NCBI GenBank assembly: GCA_026770585.1
Contig: MU646307.1
Span: forward strand, 1,335,951-1,347,323
Length of the DNA stretch: 11,373 nucleotides
Direction: 5' to 3'
Origin: Baffinella frigidus
Lineage: Eukaryota > Cryptophyceae > Cryptomonadales > Baffinellaceae
The translations under genes were made by a program, and so were the position numbers. Position 1 is the first letter of the stretch; each line of letters starts with the position of its first letter. The notes under the pieces were generated by a model. The model did no database searches. It worked only from the letters and a program-made list of their open reading frames with translations, and had not been told where the DNA came from. Shown here one piece after another: positions 5,396 through 10,827 of this stretch.

Positions 5396-5440
5396 GCCGG
5401 TGTGGTGCTCCTTGACCAGTTCCCAGTTGTTCAAGCGGAC
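5396..5440 (-). pseudogene. Truncated duplicate of the 5176-5250 exon
   Basis: 5396-5440 matches 5206-5250 (offset 190) with three mismatches; the minus frame reads VRLNNWELVKEHHTG and then breaks into unrelated sequence (RCDPG), losing the EWFGAWT part. The intronic flank is also duplicated, as are GGCGCCACCCAGGGTCACAT (5375) and GGCACCACTCAGGGTCACAT (5514). It is part of a segmental tandem duplication of about 190 bp. Confidence 0.7.
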
Positions 5441-5540
5441 CTGCCGTGTGTGGCACACAATCCTTCAGGTTATAGTCACATGACGATTGTTCAGGTTATG
5501 AGTCAGGTGATGCGGCACCACTCAGGGTCACATCGGTTAG

Positions 5541-5640
5541 ACGAGGGTGTGCAAGACCTGTGCGAGGGTGTGCGAGGGTGTGCGAGGGTGTGCGGGGGTG
5601 AGCGAGGGTGTGCGAGGGTGTGCGAGGGTATGCGAGGGTC
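5541..5640. repeat. 10-bp minisatellite TGCGAGGGTG
   Basis: Eight units at 5561-5640 with single changes, preceded by degenerate units from 5541. Minus frames read as HTLAHPRTPS repeats and are not genes. Confidence 0.93.
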
Positions 5641-5707
5641 TCCCGTGTGTAGGTCGATACGGAATCAGACGGCAAGAAACATGATGCCTCTCCGACGACG
5701 CGCGTTT

Positions 5708-5916
5708 CCACTCGAGGCTAGAAGTGTGACTATTTTAAAACAGGGATTCATTTACAAGTGAAGAAAAAAAAGGTGCACAGTAATTTTCACACAAATAGGG
5801 GCGTTTGGTCACGTAACTGACAGAACTCTGTTAGATACGTGACCAAGCCTGCCCGTGACTGGTACTAAATTGAACAACACCACATTTAAAAAACTCCCTC
5901 TTCGAGCCTCGAGTGG
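5708..5916 (+). mobile_element. MITE family A, copy 1 (209 bp)
   Basis: Ends CCACTCGAGGCTAGAAG / ..CGAGCCTCGAGTGG form TIRs of about 30 bp with mismatches. The centre is a fold-back: GGTCACGTAACTGACAGA pairs with TCTGTTAGATACGTGACC nearly perfectly around AC. Shared interior landmarks are TTTTAAAACAGGGATTC, TAATTTTCACACAAA, GACTGGTACTAA and CCACATTTAAA. No coding capacity. A GACGACGC lies near both flanks (5694 and 5925) but not directly at the ends, so the target duplication is unresolved. Confidence 0.9.
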
Positions 5917-5930
5917 TTCAGGTTGACGAC

Positions 5931-5963
5931 GCCGGAATCCACACGGACCGAATCAGCATCACG
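5931..5963 (-). repeat. Duplicated coding-like segment, copy 1
   Basis: Matches 9911-9943 (GCCGGAA, CACACGG-CCGAATCAGCATCA) with about six changes. In one minus frame both copies are open and read DADS(V/A)RV(D/T)SGV; in the alternative frame copy 2 has a stop. This favours a shared coding origin, but the stretch is too short for more. It adjoins the end of MITE A. Confidence 0.4.
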
Positions 5964-6030
5964 CCCATATCCGAGGCACCCCTGGATTCACGTTCGGTGG
6001 GGCTGAACTATCAACCTGAATCAGGTGCTG

Positions 6031-6178
6031 CCCTACACCCTAAACCCTACACTCTAACCCTAACCCATAAACACAGGCGCTACCGTCGGATCTGGGAGGC
6101 TGCGGAACCCTGAATTCTCAACCCTGCACCCCGACCCCTGAGTCCCTAAACCCCAAACTTCAACCCCAACCCCAACCC
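6031..6178. repeat. Degenerate CCCTAAA tract
   Basis: CACCCTAAACCCTAC, CTAACCCTAACCCATAAACA (6031-6072), a 35-bp interruption, then AACCCTGAATTCTCAACCCT through CCCCAACCCCAACCCC (6108-6178). Old telomere-like sequence on the C-rich strand. Confidence 0.8.
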
Positions 6179-6253
6179 CTCTATAGCACAAGGGCGCTGC
6201 CGTCAATGCTCAGAATGCATATCGCTGAAGATTCGGGGCACGATGCGGTGGGG

Positions 6254-6461
6254 CCACTCAAGGCTAGAAATGTGACTATTTCAAAACAGCGATTCTTTTA
6301 CAAGCGAAAAAGGAGACGCGTGCAGTAATTTTCACACAAACAGGGACGTTTCGTCATGCTGCGGGCGTAATCCCGCCCGCAACGTGACCACGCCCGCCCG
6401 TGACTGGTACTAATTTTGAAACCCCCACATTTAAAATACCCCCTCTTGCAGCCTGACGTGG
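6254..6461 (+). mobile_element. MITE family A, copy 2 (208 bp)
   Basis: Same landmarks as copy 1 (GGCTAGAAATGTGACTATTT, CAGTAATTTTCACACAAA, CCCGTGACTGGTACTAA, CCACATTTAAAA) with worn ends. The central hairpin has a different sequence: TGCGGGCG pairs with CGCCCGCA around TAATCC. GTGGGG stands before the left end and again at 6458, which may mark the target. Confidence 0.85.
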
Positions 6462-6466
6462 GGCAC

Positions 6467-6560
6467 CTGCTAGCCCGCCTTCCCCAGCTTCGCCAAATAA
6501 GCCCACCGTGTGGGGGGTGGGGCACCTGCCACCCTACGGCCTACCATAGGCAATACCGTA
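6467..6560 (-). pseudogene. Fragment of the 82-codon exon with an in-frame stop (copy d)
   Basis: 6467-6497 matches the last codons of the exon at 7160-7406 on the minus strand (LAKLGKAG), but the penultimate codon CAG is TAG, giving a stop; the donor GT after it is kept. Upstream it carries the same inserted module as 6888-6950 (GCCCACCGTGTGGGGGG.. CTACCATAGGCAATACCG), so the insertion predates the duplication. Confidence 0.65.
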
Positions 6561-6702
6561 GGCCTCACTACCCGGTTTTTAGGACGTTGGCCTATCCCAT
6601 AAGTGGCCATGCCCACAAATTTGAGGGCCTAGAGGTCCTAGGCAGGTCCTAGGGCCCTACCGTAGGGCGTATGAGCCTACTGGTCACTTGAGGGATATGA
6701 AC

Positions 6703-6740
6703 CTGCTGGCCCGCCTTCCCGAGCTTCGCCAGATACCCCG
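6703..6740 (-). pseudogene. Fragment of the 82-codon exon (copy c)
   Basis: CCTGCTGGCCCGCCTTCCCG + AGCTTCGCC on the plus strand equals the LAKLGKAGQQ end of the exon, followed on the minus strand by GTTCATATCC as donor. Upstream homology stops at 6735-6740, where the AATTACTACAC element begins. Confidence 0.6.
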
Positions 6741-6742
6741 CC

Positions 6743-6846
6743 GCCCCCCAACAAAAATTACTACACAATTCGTTCGTATCAGTAATATCAAAGCATTTGC
6801 GTAGTAATTTTGATTGCCATCAAATGAAAGAAAAATAGCTTTCCCC
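6743..6846 (-). mobile_element. AATTACTACAC fold-back element, copy 1
   Basis: AAAAATTACTACACAATTCG (6743) and GCGTAGTAATTTTGATTGCC (6809) form inverted arms around TATCAGTAATATCAAAG; on the minus strand it begins GGAAAGCTATTTTTCTTTC. Aligns with 8862-8956, and its core with 10866-10935. The outer TIRs seen in the third copy are missing here. Confidence 0.7.
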
Positions 6847-6854
6847 GGATAAAC

Positions 6855-6992
6855 CTGCTGGCCCGCCTTCCCCAGCTTCGCCAAATAAGCCCACCGTGTG
6901 GGGGGTGAGGCACCTACTGCCCTACTGCCTACCATAGGCAATACCGCAGGCATCTCCCGCCACCCCGGCGGCGACAGATCCAGCTCCGCCGC
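6855..6992 (-). pseudogene. Interrupted copy of the 82-codon exon (copy b)
   Basis: Two blocks match the exon at 7160-7406: 6951-6991 (ELDLSPPGWREM) and 6855-6887 (YLAKLGKAGQQ), with donor GTTTATCC. Between them ~63 bp containing CCACCGTGTGGGGGGTG and GCCTACCATAGGC replace ~14 bp, yet the frame stays open (reading on through PMVGSRAVG and TRWAYLAK). The first half of the exon is absent: homology ends after GCGGCGGAG. Confidence 0.65.
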
Positions 6993-7159
6993 CATGCAAA
7001 GGATTGACTTTTGCGGGCCCTTTTCCCACAAAATTTTGAGCTAACTGATTCAATTAAAATTCCCAAGTAAATATACCTATGCCATAGTAATTTCCCCTAC
7101 GATTTCTCCTATGGATTGACTGTTGAAAGTCGGTCTCCTCTGAGCCTCGGGGGGGGCAC

Positions 7160-7406
7160 CTGCTGGCCCGCCTTCCCCAGCTTTGCCAAGTACCCCGCGG
7201 TCCCTCGCATCTCCCGCCACCCCGGCGGCGACAGATCCAGCTCCGCCGCGAGCCGCCTCTTCCGGAACCCCAGCTTGCTCAGGACGAGCTCGGCCTCGGC
7301 CGCGACGAGGATCTCGCGCATGCGGGGCCCGAGGGGCCCGTCGGATTTGCCGCCGCGGACCGCGCGGGGTTCCCCGCCGAGGCACATGCGGAGGATGTTG
7401 ACGAAG
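7160..7406 (-). CDS. Candidate 82-codon exon, most complete of four copies
   Basis: Minus-strand segment preceded by a pyrimidine tract CCTCTCCTCCCTCGCAG and followed by CAGCAG|GTGCCCC. It has one leading base then 82 codons (247 bp). Peptide landmarks in order: FVNILRMCLGG near the start, a charged Gly-rich stretch, REILVAAEAELVLSKLGFRK (residues ~30-49, a likely helix), ELDLSPPGWREM (~55-66) and YLAKLGKAGQQ at the end. GC-rich with coding-like third positions. I do not recognise the family. Repeated donors in the three partial copies support the GT position. It may be an exon of a live gene or the best-preserved duplicate. Confidence 0.55.
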
Positions 7407-7409
7407 CTG

Positions 7410-7661
7410 CGAGGGAGGAGAGGTCGTAAGTTCCTTTTTCATATGTTTCATACACGCTCGTTCGCAATAGATGGCTTATCCTGATACATTTTTTTTTAAA
7501 ATTGATTATAGCGCCCAGCAAGAGCTCCAATTCCCAACACTTTTGACGTGTTTTCCCGGGTAGAATAAACTTTACTTCTAGATCGTGTAGTAAAATGAAA
7601 ATTCGTTCAAATTTCGACTTCTGGCCTGGAGTGGGGAGGAGAGGCAGCTTCAGAGGAGTAG
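7410..7661. other. About 250 bp without clear features
   Basis: Would be upstream intron or flank of the exon on the minus strand. Holds T9, CCCGGG and AT-rich sequence; no repeat family or coding frame supported. Confidence 0.45.
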
Positions 7662-7674
7662 GGGGGGGGGGGGG
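7661..7674. repeat. Poly-G run (14)
   Basis: Fourteen consecutive G in a purine-rich 7621-7700 stretch (GGAGGAGAGG and GGGGGGAAGGAGGAG). Another G14 is at 9360-9373 and shorter runs at 3741, 4722 and 7149. Length should be treated as uncertain for sequencing reasons. Confidence 0.9.
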
Positions 7675-7793
7675 TGAGAAGGGGGGGAAGGAGGAGTGGG
7701 AGAAAACTCCCTGGTTCCATCCGGCCGTGTCTTTCTAAGCAGACATTTGATGTTTTTCGTCACTTGGACGTCACTTTTCGTGAGGAGGAACGT

Positions 7794-8004
7794 CCACTCG
7801 AGGCTAGAAAGGAGACCATTTTAAATGTGGGGTTGTTAAATTTAGTACCAGTCACGGGCAGGCTTGGCCACGTACCTGCGGGATATCCCGCAGGTACGTG
7901 ACCAAACGCCCCTATTTGTATGAAAATGACTACACCCCCCTTTTTTTTCTTCACTTGTAAAGGACTCCCTGTTTTAAAATAGTCACATTTCTAGCCTCGA
8001 GTGG
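7794..8004 (-). mobile_element. MITE family A, copy 3, inverted (211 bp)
   Basis: Ends CCACTCGAGGCTAGAAA and TTTCTAGCCTCGAGTGG. Its reverse complement matches copy 1 throughout (TGACTATTTTAAAACAGGG, TACAAGTGAAGAAAAAAA, CAAATAGGGGCGTTTGGTCA, GACTGGTACTAAAT). The best-preserved copy. A possible 2-bp GT duplication lies at both ends; weak evidence. Confidence 0.93.
7864..7905. other. 42-bp palindromic centre of MITE A copy 3
   Basis: The 32 bp at 7869-7900 are a perfect palindrome (half-site CACGTACCTGCGGGAT), extended to 7864-7905 with a single mismatched pair. Same place as the hairpins of copies 1 and 2 but with an unrelated inner sequence. Confidence 0.95.
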
Positions 8005-8060
8005 GTTGTGGGGCTGGCGGGTTGCGGGGTCACGGTTGGATTAGCGTCGAGTGTTACAGG

Positions 8061-8165
8061 CTTCGGGCTTCGGGTTTCGGGTTTCGGGTTTCGGGTTTCG
8101 GGTTTCGGGTTTCGGGTTTCGGGTTTCGGGTTTCGGGTTTTGGGTTTTGGGTGTTGGGTTGAGGG
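8061..8165. repeat. TTTCGGG heptamer array, 15 units
   Basis: Two CTTCGGG, nine exact TTTCGGG (8075-8137), two TTTTGGG, then TGTTGGG and TTGAGGG. A one-base variant of the plant-type telomere heptamer in a homogeneous array. It gives the GFGFRVS frame on the plus strand and NPKPETR on minus; neither is a gene. It abuts the EF-hand fragment on the minus strand. Confidence 0.97.
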
Positions 8166-8172
8166 GTAGGTA

Positions 8173-8424
8173 CTCATTGCAGTCTAGCTGGCCGGTGCCG
8201 TTGTCATCTGCTATGTTCATAGTGACGCAACCCAGGGTGAGTTTTGTAAAGAAACTCGTGCTGGTACAAATTATAAAACGAGACCTCGTTTCAAAAGGAC
8301 TTGAAATCTTTTTTAGTTTTAAGTTATCTTTGTTTTATAATTTGTACCAGAACGAGTTGCTTTACAAAACTCTCCCTGGGTTGCGTCACTATTAACGTTG
8401 AGGTGGTCCCAGAGCAGCGGCGTC
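8173..8424 (-). pseudogene. EF-hand-type exon split by an insertion
   Basis: Minus strand: 8397-8424 reads TPLLWDHLN, then 179 bp of insertion, then 8173-8214 reads IADDNGTGQLDCNEY. The loop DDNGTGQLDCNE matches the EF-hand pattern (D1, N3, T5, G6, L8, D9, E12), which binds calcium in intact proteins. The uninterrupted relative at 8740-8829 shows what was broken. No GT-AG choice around the insertion restores the frame, so this copy is probably dead. Confidence 0.7.
8218..8396. mobile_element. MITE with 58-bp TIRs inside the EF-hand copy
   Basis: 8222-8279 and 8332-8389 are reverse complements over 58 bp with three mismatches, beginning GTGACGCAACCCAGGG. TA borders both sides (8220-8221, 8390-8391). 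Comparison with the empty site at 8784-8797 (GATGTTGAGG) shows the inserted piece is 8218-8396 flanked by GTT (8215-8217, 8397-8399), a 3-bp duplication as in PIF/Harbinger elements; the TA reading would suit Tc1/mariner types. No transposase. Confidence 0.92.
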
Positions 8425-8585
8425 ACGTTTCGCAAGGAAGAACGCCCAACACAGTGAGCTTCAAAGGTGGATTCTACCCGGAAATCCGGGTGAAACTCCG
8501 GTTATTCCTTTGCGATGCACACGATTTTTACCAGGAAAACATATGGGAAATATCTGCGAAGCCCACTCTGTGGACGGGGCGGGGT
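8425..8585. other. 160 bp with weak inverted repeats
   Basis: CGCAAGGAA near 8431 and TTCCTTTGCG near 8506 form a poor inverted pair, with ACCCGGAAATCCGGGT (8478-8493) as an inner hairpin. Homology to the other EF-hand copies ends at 8424, so this may be another small insertion. Confidence 0.35.
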
Positions 8586-8735
8586 TTATCTCAGAAAAGG
8601 AGAGCTAAAACTCGTTTTCTTAAGTCAATTCCCCTTCAAATATGTCAACTTGTTCTTTTCTCTACGCATGAGTTGACATATTTGAAGGGGAACTGACTTA
8701 ATAAGACGAGTTTTAGAACTCCTTTTCTGAGATAA
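8586..8735. mobile_element. TTATCTCAG MITE, copy 1: 150 bp, 65-bp arms, TSD GGGT
   Basis: Arms 8586-8650 and 8671-8735 pair over 65 bp with about six mismatches around a 20-nt loop. GGGT at 8582-8585 and 8736-8739. Same length and ends as the element at 10653-10802. It is inserted directly next to the EF-hand exon at 8740. Almost the entire element can fold into one hairpin. Confidence 0.95.
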
Positions 8736-8739
8736 GGGT

Positions 8740-8829
8740 GGGTGGGTACTCGTTGTAGTCCAGCTGGACGGTGCCGTTGTCGTCGGCGATGTTGAGGAGA
8801 TCCCAGAGCAGCGGCGTCGGTATCACCAC
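8740..8829 (-). CDS. EF-hand-type exon, best copy
   Basis: Minus frame: after GAATGCAG at 8830-8837 it reads VVIPTPLLWDLLNIADDNG and on through TVQLDYNEYPP to the TTATCTCAG element. The loop DDNGTVQLDYNE (8749-8784) fits the EF-hand spacing at D1, N3, T5, L8, D9 and E12, but position 6 is V where Gly is usual (the split copy has G). TPLLWDLLN forms the entering helix. A donor may be at AACGA|GTACCC. The frame is also open upstream (ESLMRGVRMQ). Single EF-hand segments after an 'LWDLL' helix occur in several algal calcium-regulated proteins; which one is unknown. Confidence 0.55.
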
Positions 8830-8861
8830 CTGCATTCGGACCCCTCGCATCAGCGATTCCG

Positions 8862-8956
8862 CAAATTACTACACAATCCGTTCTTATTACTAATATTAAA
8901 GAATTTGTGTGGTAATTTTCATTGCCACCAGTTTAAAAAGAAAAATAGGCTTTCCG
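8862..8956 (-). mobile_element. AATTACTACAC fold-back element, copy 2
   Basis: AAATTACTACACAATCCG (8862) and TTTGTGTGGTAATTTTCATT (8903) form inverted arms around TTACTAATATTAAAG. About 80% alike to copy 1 at 6743. It lies directly upstream (minus strand) of the EF-hand exon. Confidence 0.7.
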
Positions 8957-8960
8957 AAAA

Positions 8961-9022
8961 GGTCTACAGAATCGGCGAAACGGTCTATAGAATCTGAAGA
9001 GACCATATTTGAGACCATATTT
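8961..9022. repeat. Two short tandem duplications
   Basis: GGTCTA(C/T)AGAATC at 8961 and 8982, and GAGACCATATTT twice in a row (8999-9010, 9011-9022). Small slippage events. Confidence 0.75.
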
Positions 9023-9051
9023 GGTCTTCGCAGACACACACTTTCGCAACG

Positions 9052-9086
9052 TGGAGGTCCCACAGCAGCGGCGTTGGTATCACCAC
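9052..9086 (-). pseudogene. Third, truncated EF-hand-type exon copy
   Basis: After the conserved CCGAATGCAG the minus frame reads VVIPTPLLWDLHVAK, losing homology right before the calcium loop. Only the acceptor side and the first helix remain. Confidence 0.65.
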
Positions 9087-9098
9087 CTGCATTCGGAT

Positions 9099-9180
9099 GA
9101 GTGATTATCCACGTATGTTTAAAGTGAGTGATCATGCACGTACGTTCAAGCATGAGTGATTATGCACGTATGTTGAAACC
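9099..9180. repeat. 27/28-bp tandem repeat, 3 copies
   Basis: GAGTGAT(T/C)AT(C/G)CACGTA(T/C)GTT at 9099, 9126 and 9154. Contains ACGTAYGT palindromic core. Starts directly upstream (minus strand) of the third EF-hand copy. Confidence 0.9.
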
Positions 9181-9398
9181 GCGAAAAAAATTCGTCTGGA
9201 ATGAATGACACATCATGTGTTGGTGATTTTGGATGTGTGTGTATATGTGTGAAGAATTTGTACGATTTGATTGAATGTGGAGGGGTGACTCGCCTACCAC
9301 ACATTACCCTCCTACAAGGACCACCACAGTGCCCACGGTATCGGTCTACCATGGGTTCTGGGGGGGGGGGGGGCATTGTTCTATTTGAGGTACCCCAT
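9181..9398. other. 218 bp without a gene; TG-rich tract and G14
   Basis: A GTGTGTGTATATGTGTG tract at 9234-9250 and G14 at 9360-9373. The short open frames are not supported by any motif. Confidence 0.5.
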
Positions 9399-9541
9399 AA
9401 TTTCACCTCGGAACATACCAGAATCTGTCCACATAAAAAGGCGTAATATAGCATCATTGTACGCCTAAAATAGCATATACACCCTTATCTCGGCGTCGGA
9501 CGCCTAAGATAGCGGGACAGATTCTGCCGTGTTCCGAAATT
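9399..9541. mobile_element. 143-bp AATTTCGGAACA fold-back element
   Basis: Left AATTTC-ACCTC-GGAACAT..CAGAATCTGTCC and right reverse complement AATTTCGGAACACGGCAGAAT + CTGTCC; the left end has a 5-bp insertion. Inside are three related motifs GGCGTAATATAGC, CGCCTAAAATAGC and CGCCTAAGATAGC. No target duplication found. A solo end (ATTATGTCGTGTTCCGAAAT, 9663-9682) lies 140 bp downstream. Confidence 0.7.
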
Positions 9542-9780
9542 AAATGGCTCCAACTGGGACCAGGATCGCGTGCCCCTACGCAGCGACCGAACAACGGGGT
9601 AAGTTGTCACCATCTATCAGGGCATCATCGGCAGGTACCACTTAGCAGCGGCCGATTTCAGATTATGTCGTGTTCCGAAATTCAATTCACACGACAAGCT
9701 GTGCCGTGCCGCACTGCGTGTAAGGGCCGGTTTTCAACTGGCCTTAGTTAAAACACTCGTTAATTATTTTCGGGGATTTT
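9542..9780. other. 239 bp, solo TIR only
   Basis: Carries the solo TIR at 9663-9682 and a loose hairpin TAAGGGCC../GGCCTTA at 9720-9747. No gene or RNA structure supported. Confidence 0.45.
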
Positions 9781-9910
9781 TAGATCAGAGTGCTCAGCGT
9801 GAGCTCGCCTTCAAAACGACCTGAAGGACTTGGGGTAAATTTTTCCTCCTTCCAAATCCCAATCACGTCCAAAAAAGGGTCATATTTGGCTTACATACCT
9901 CGTACCCAAC

Positions 9911-9943
9911 GCCGGAAGTCACACGGGCCGAATCAGCATCAAA
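9911..9943 (-). repeat. Duplicated coding-like segment, copy 2
   Basis: Pairs with 5931-5963; minus frame FDADSARVTSGV. Here it is followed by the insertion site of the 9954 MITE. A more distant match (CAGCATCAACACTGCATCA) lies at 10317-10335, so this sequence exists at least three times. Confidence 0.4.
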
Positions 9944-9953
9944 CCTGCCTGCA

Positions 9954-10077
9954 ATACAGGGGTACCTCGCTCATAAGAAACCGCCCCCCCCCTAGGACCC
10001 TACAGTAGGCCTATGCCTAGGGCCCTATGGTGGTCCTAGGGGGGTCGGCGTTTCTTATGAGCGAGGTACCCCTGTAC
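9954..10077. mobile_element. 124-bp CAGGGGTACC MITE, TSD TGCA
   Basis: TACAGGGGTACCTCGCTCAT + AAGAAA (9955-9980) and 10051-10076 are perfect 26-bp inverted repeats, extended with gaps through CCCCCCCTAGGACC. TGCA at 9950-9953 and 10078-10081 indicates a 4-bp duplication (TA is an alternative). The middle carries the CCTAGGACCCTACAGTAGG module also in the 3825/4400 elements. Translating the TIRs gives RGTSLIRN and FLMSEVPLY, peptides I recall as spurious database proteins. Confidence 0.92.
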
Positions 10078-10081
10078 TGCA

Positions 10082-10146
10082 CACGAGACGCCACCACGGA
10101 GACGGGGACGACCCGCACAGCCAGCCTCATCTTCATCGCGATCCAT
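10082..10146 (-). repeat. Duplicated segment related to 10339-10490, copy 1
   Basis: CACGAGACG, CGGAGA and GGGGACGACC(C/T)GCACAGCCA occur in the same order here and at 10339-10483. Copy 2 has the 16-bp minisatellite inserted between the last two motifs. Together with 9911-9943 against 10317-10335 this outlines an old duplication of about 200 bp that received different insertions in each copy. Confidence 0.6.
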
Positions 10147-10295
10147 AATAGAATTAATCTCGGGAACTGCCCTTCTAAACGATTCTTGGTACAAATCCAG
10201 ATATTTTAAAGCCCTAAAAGTACGAATTTTTAAAACACTAAAAGTTTTTGGTATAAATCTTCGTTTAGAAGGACATTACTGAGATTAATTCTATT
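10147..10295. mobile_element. 149-bp fold-back element, AATAGAATTAATCTC ends
   Basis: AATAGAATTAATCTC (10147-10161) and GAGATTAATTCTATT (10281-10295) are exact inverted repeats; after a mismatched stretch CCTTCTAAACGA (10171) pairs with TCGTTTAGAAGG (10261). No target duplication seen. AT-rich interior with two CTAAAAGT motifs. Confidence 0.85.
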
Positions 10296-10364
10296 TGGTG
10301 CTGGGACTAAATTACCAGCATCAACACTGCATCACTGTACACGAGACGATACGGAGATTACTGT

Positions 10365-10444
10365 ACACAATATACGATAGACACAATATACGATAGACAC
10401 AATATACGATAGACACAATATACGATAGACACAATACACGATAC
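10365..10444. repeat. 16-bp minisatellite, 5 copies
   Basis: ACACAATATACGATAG x4 exact, then one variant ending ACACAATACACGATAC. Confidence 0.97.
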
Positions 10445-10469
10445 CCCAAAACTGGATGCGGGGGACGAC

Positions 10470-10511
10470 CTGCACAGCCATCAAGGCAGCCCGCAGCTGG
10501 ACAAGGTTCAC
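10470..10511 (-). CDS. Candidate 14-codon micro-exon
   Basis: Minus strand: pyrimidine-rich CCCTCCACCCTCCGACAG, then VNLVQLRAALMAVQ (42 bp, phase 0), then GTCGTCCCC as donor. The upstream frame is also open. The related segment at 10100-10125 keeps the donor side (LAVR|GTCGTCC). Very short, so it could be chance. Confidence 0.25.
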
Positions 10512-10652
10512 CTGTCGGAGGGTGGAGGGTTCACGACACGAAAAAAAATCGCTTCTTCGGGCATCTCCTGACTCCCGCACAGACGGGGTTTACTGGACTT
10601 GATGGCAGAAGAAACGATGCGTTGGCCGGGCACTGACGCGATGTGTGCGTTT

Positions 10653-10802
10653 TTATCTCAGAAAAGGGATTTTTAAATTCGTTTTCTTAAGTCAATTCCT
10701 GTACAAATTTGTCAACTTATTCTTTTCTCTGCGCATAAGTAGACGAATCTGAAGGGGGGTTGACTTAAGAAAACGAATTTAAAAATCCCTTTTCTGAGAT
10801 AA
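10653..10802. mobile_element. TTATCTCAG MITE, copy 2: 150 bp, TSD GTTT
   Basis: Ends TTATCTCAGAAAAGG/CCTTTTCTGAGATAA, GTTT at 10649-10652 and 10803-10806. Same length as the 8586 copy and similar over most of the sequence (TTCTTAAGTCAATTCC, TCTTTTCTCT-CGCAT loop), but the segment ATTTTTAAATTCG / CGAATTTAAAAAT differs from copy 1 in both arms together. Confidence 0.95.
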
Positions 10803-10827
10803 GTTTGGTGCACGAGATAAGTGGATT

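Noticed and set aside
8051-8395. Plus-strand frame starting with GFGFRVS repeats
   Set aside because: It translates the TTTCGGG array and then the TIR of the MITE at 8218-8396.
8218-8396. Insertion in the EF-hand copy as a spliceable intron
   Set aside because: Minus-strand AAC|GT..AG choices lose 4 or 7 bases and shift the frame.
8586-8735. MITE acting as a clean intron (introner) next to the EF-hand exon
   Set aside because: I could not find a GT-AG pair at its ends that keeps the frame; left only as a general hypothesis for the element set.
9544-9598. Plus-strand MAPTGTRIACPYAATEQR ending at GTAAGT
   Set aside because: Good donor-like sequence, but the ATG directly follows a transposon end and there is no partner exon or homology; treated as chance.
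9790-10209. Frames containing RGTSLIRN and FLMSEVPLY
   Set aside because: These peptides are translations of the perfect TIRs of the 9954-10077 MITE, not genes.
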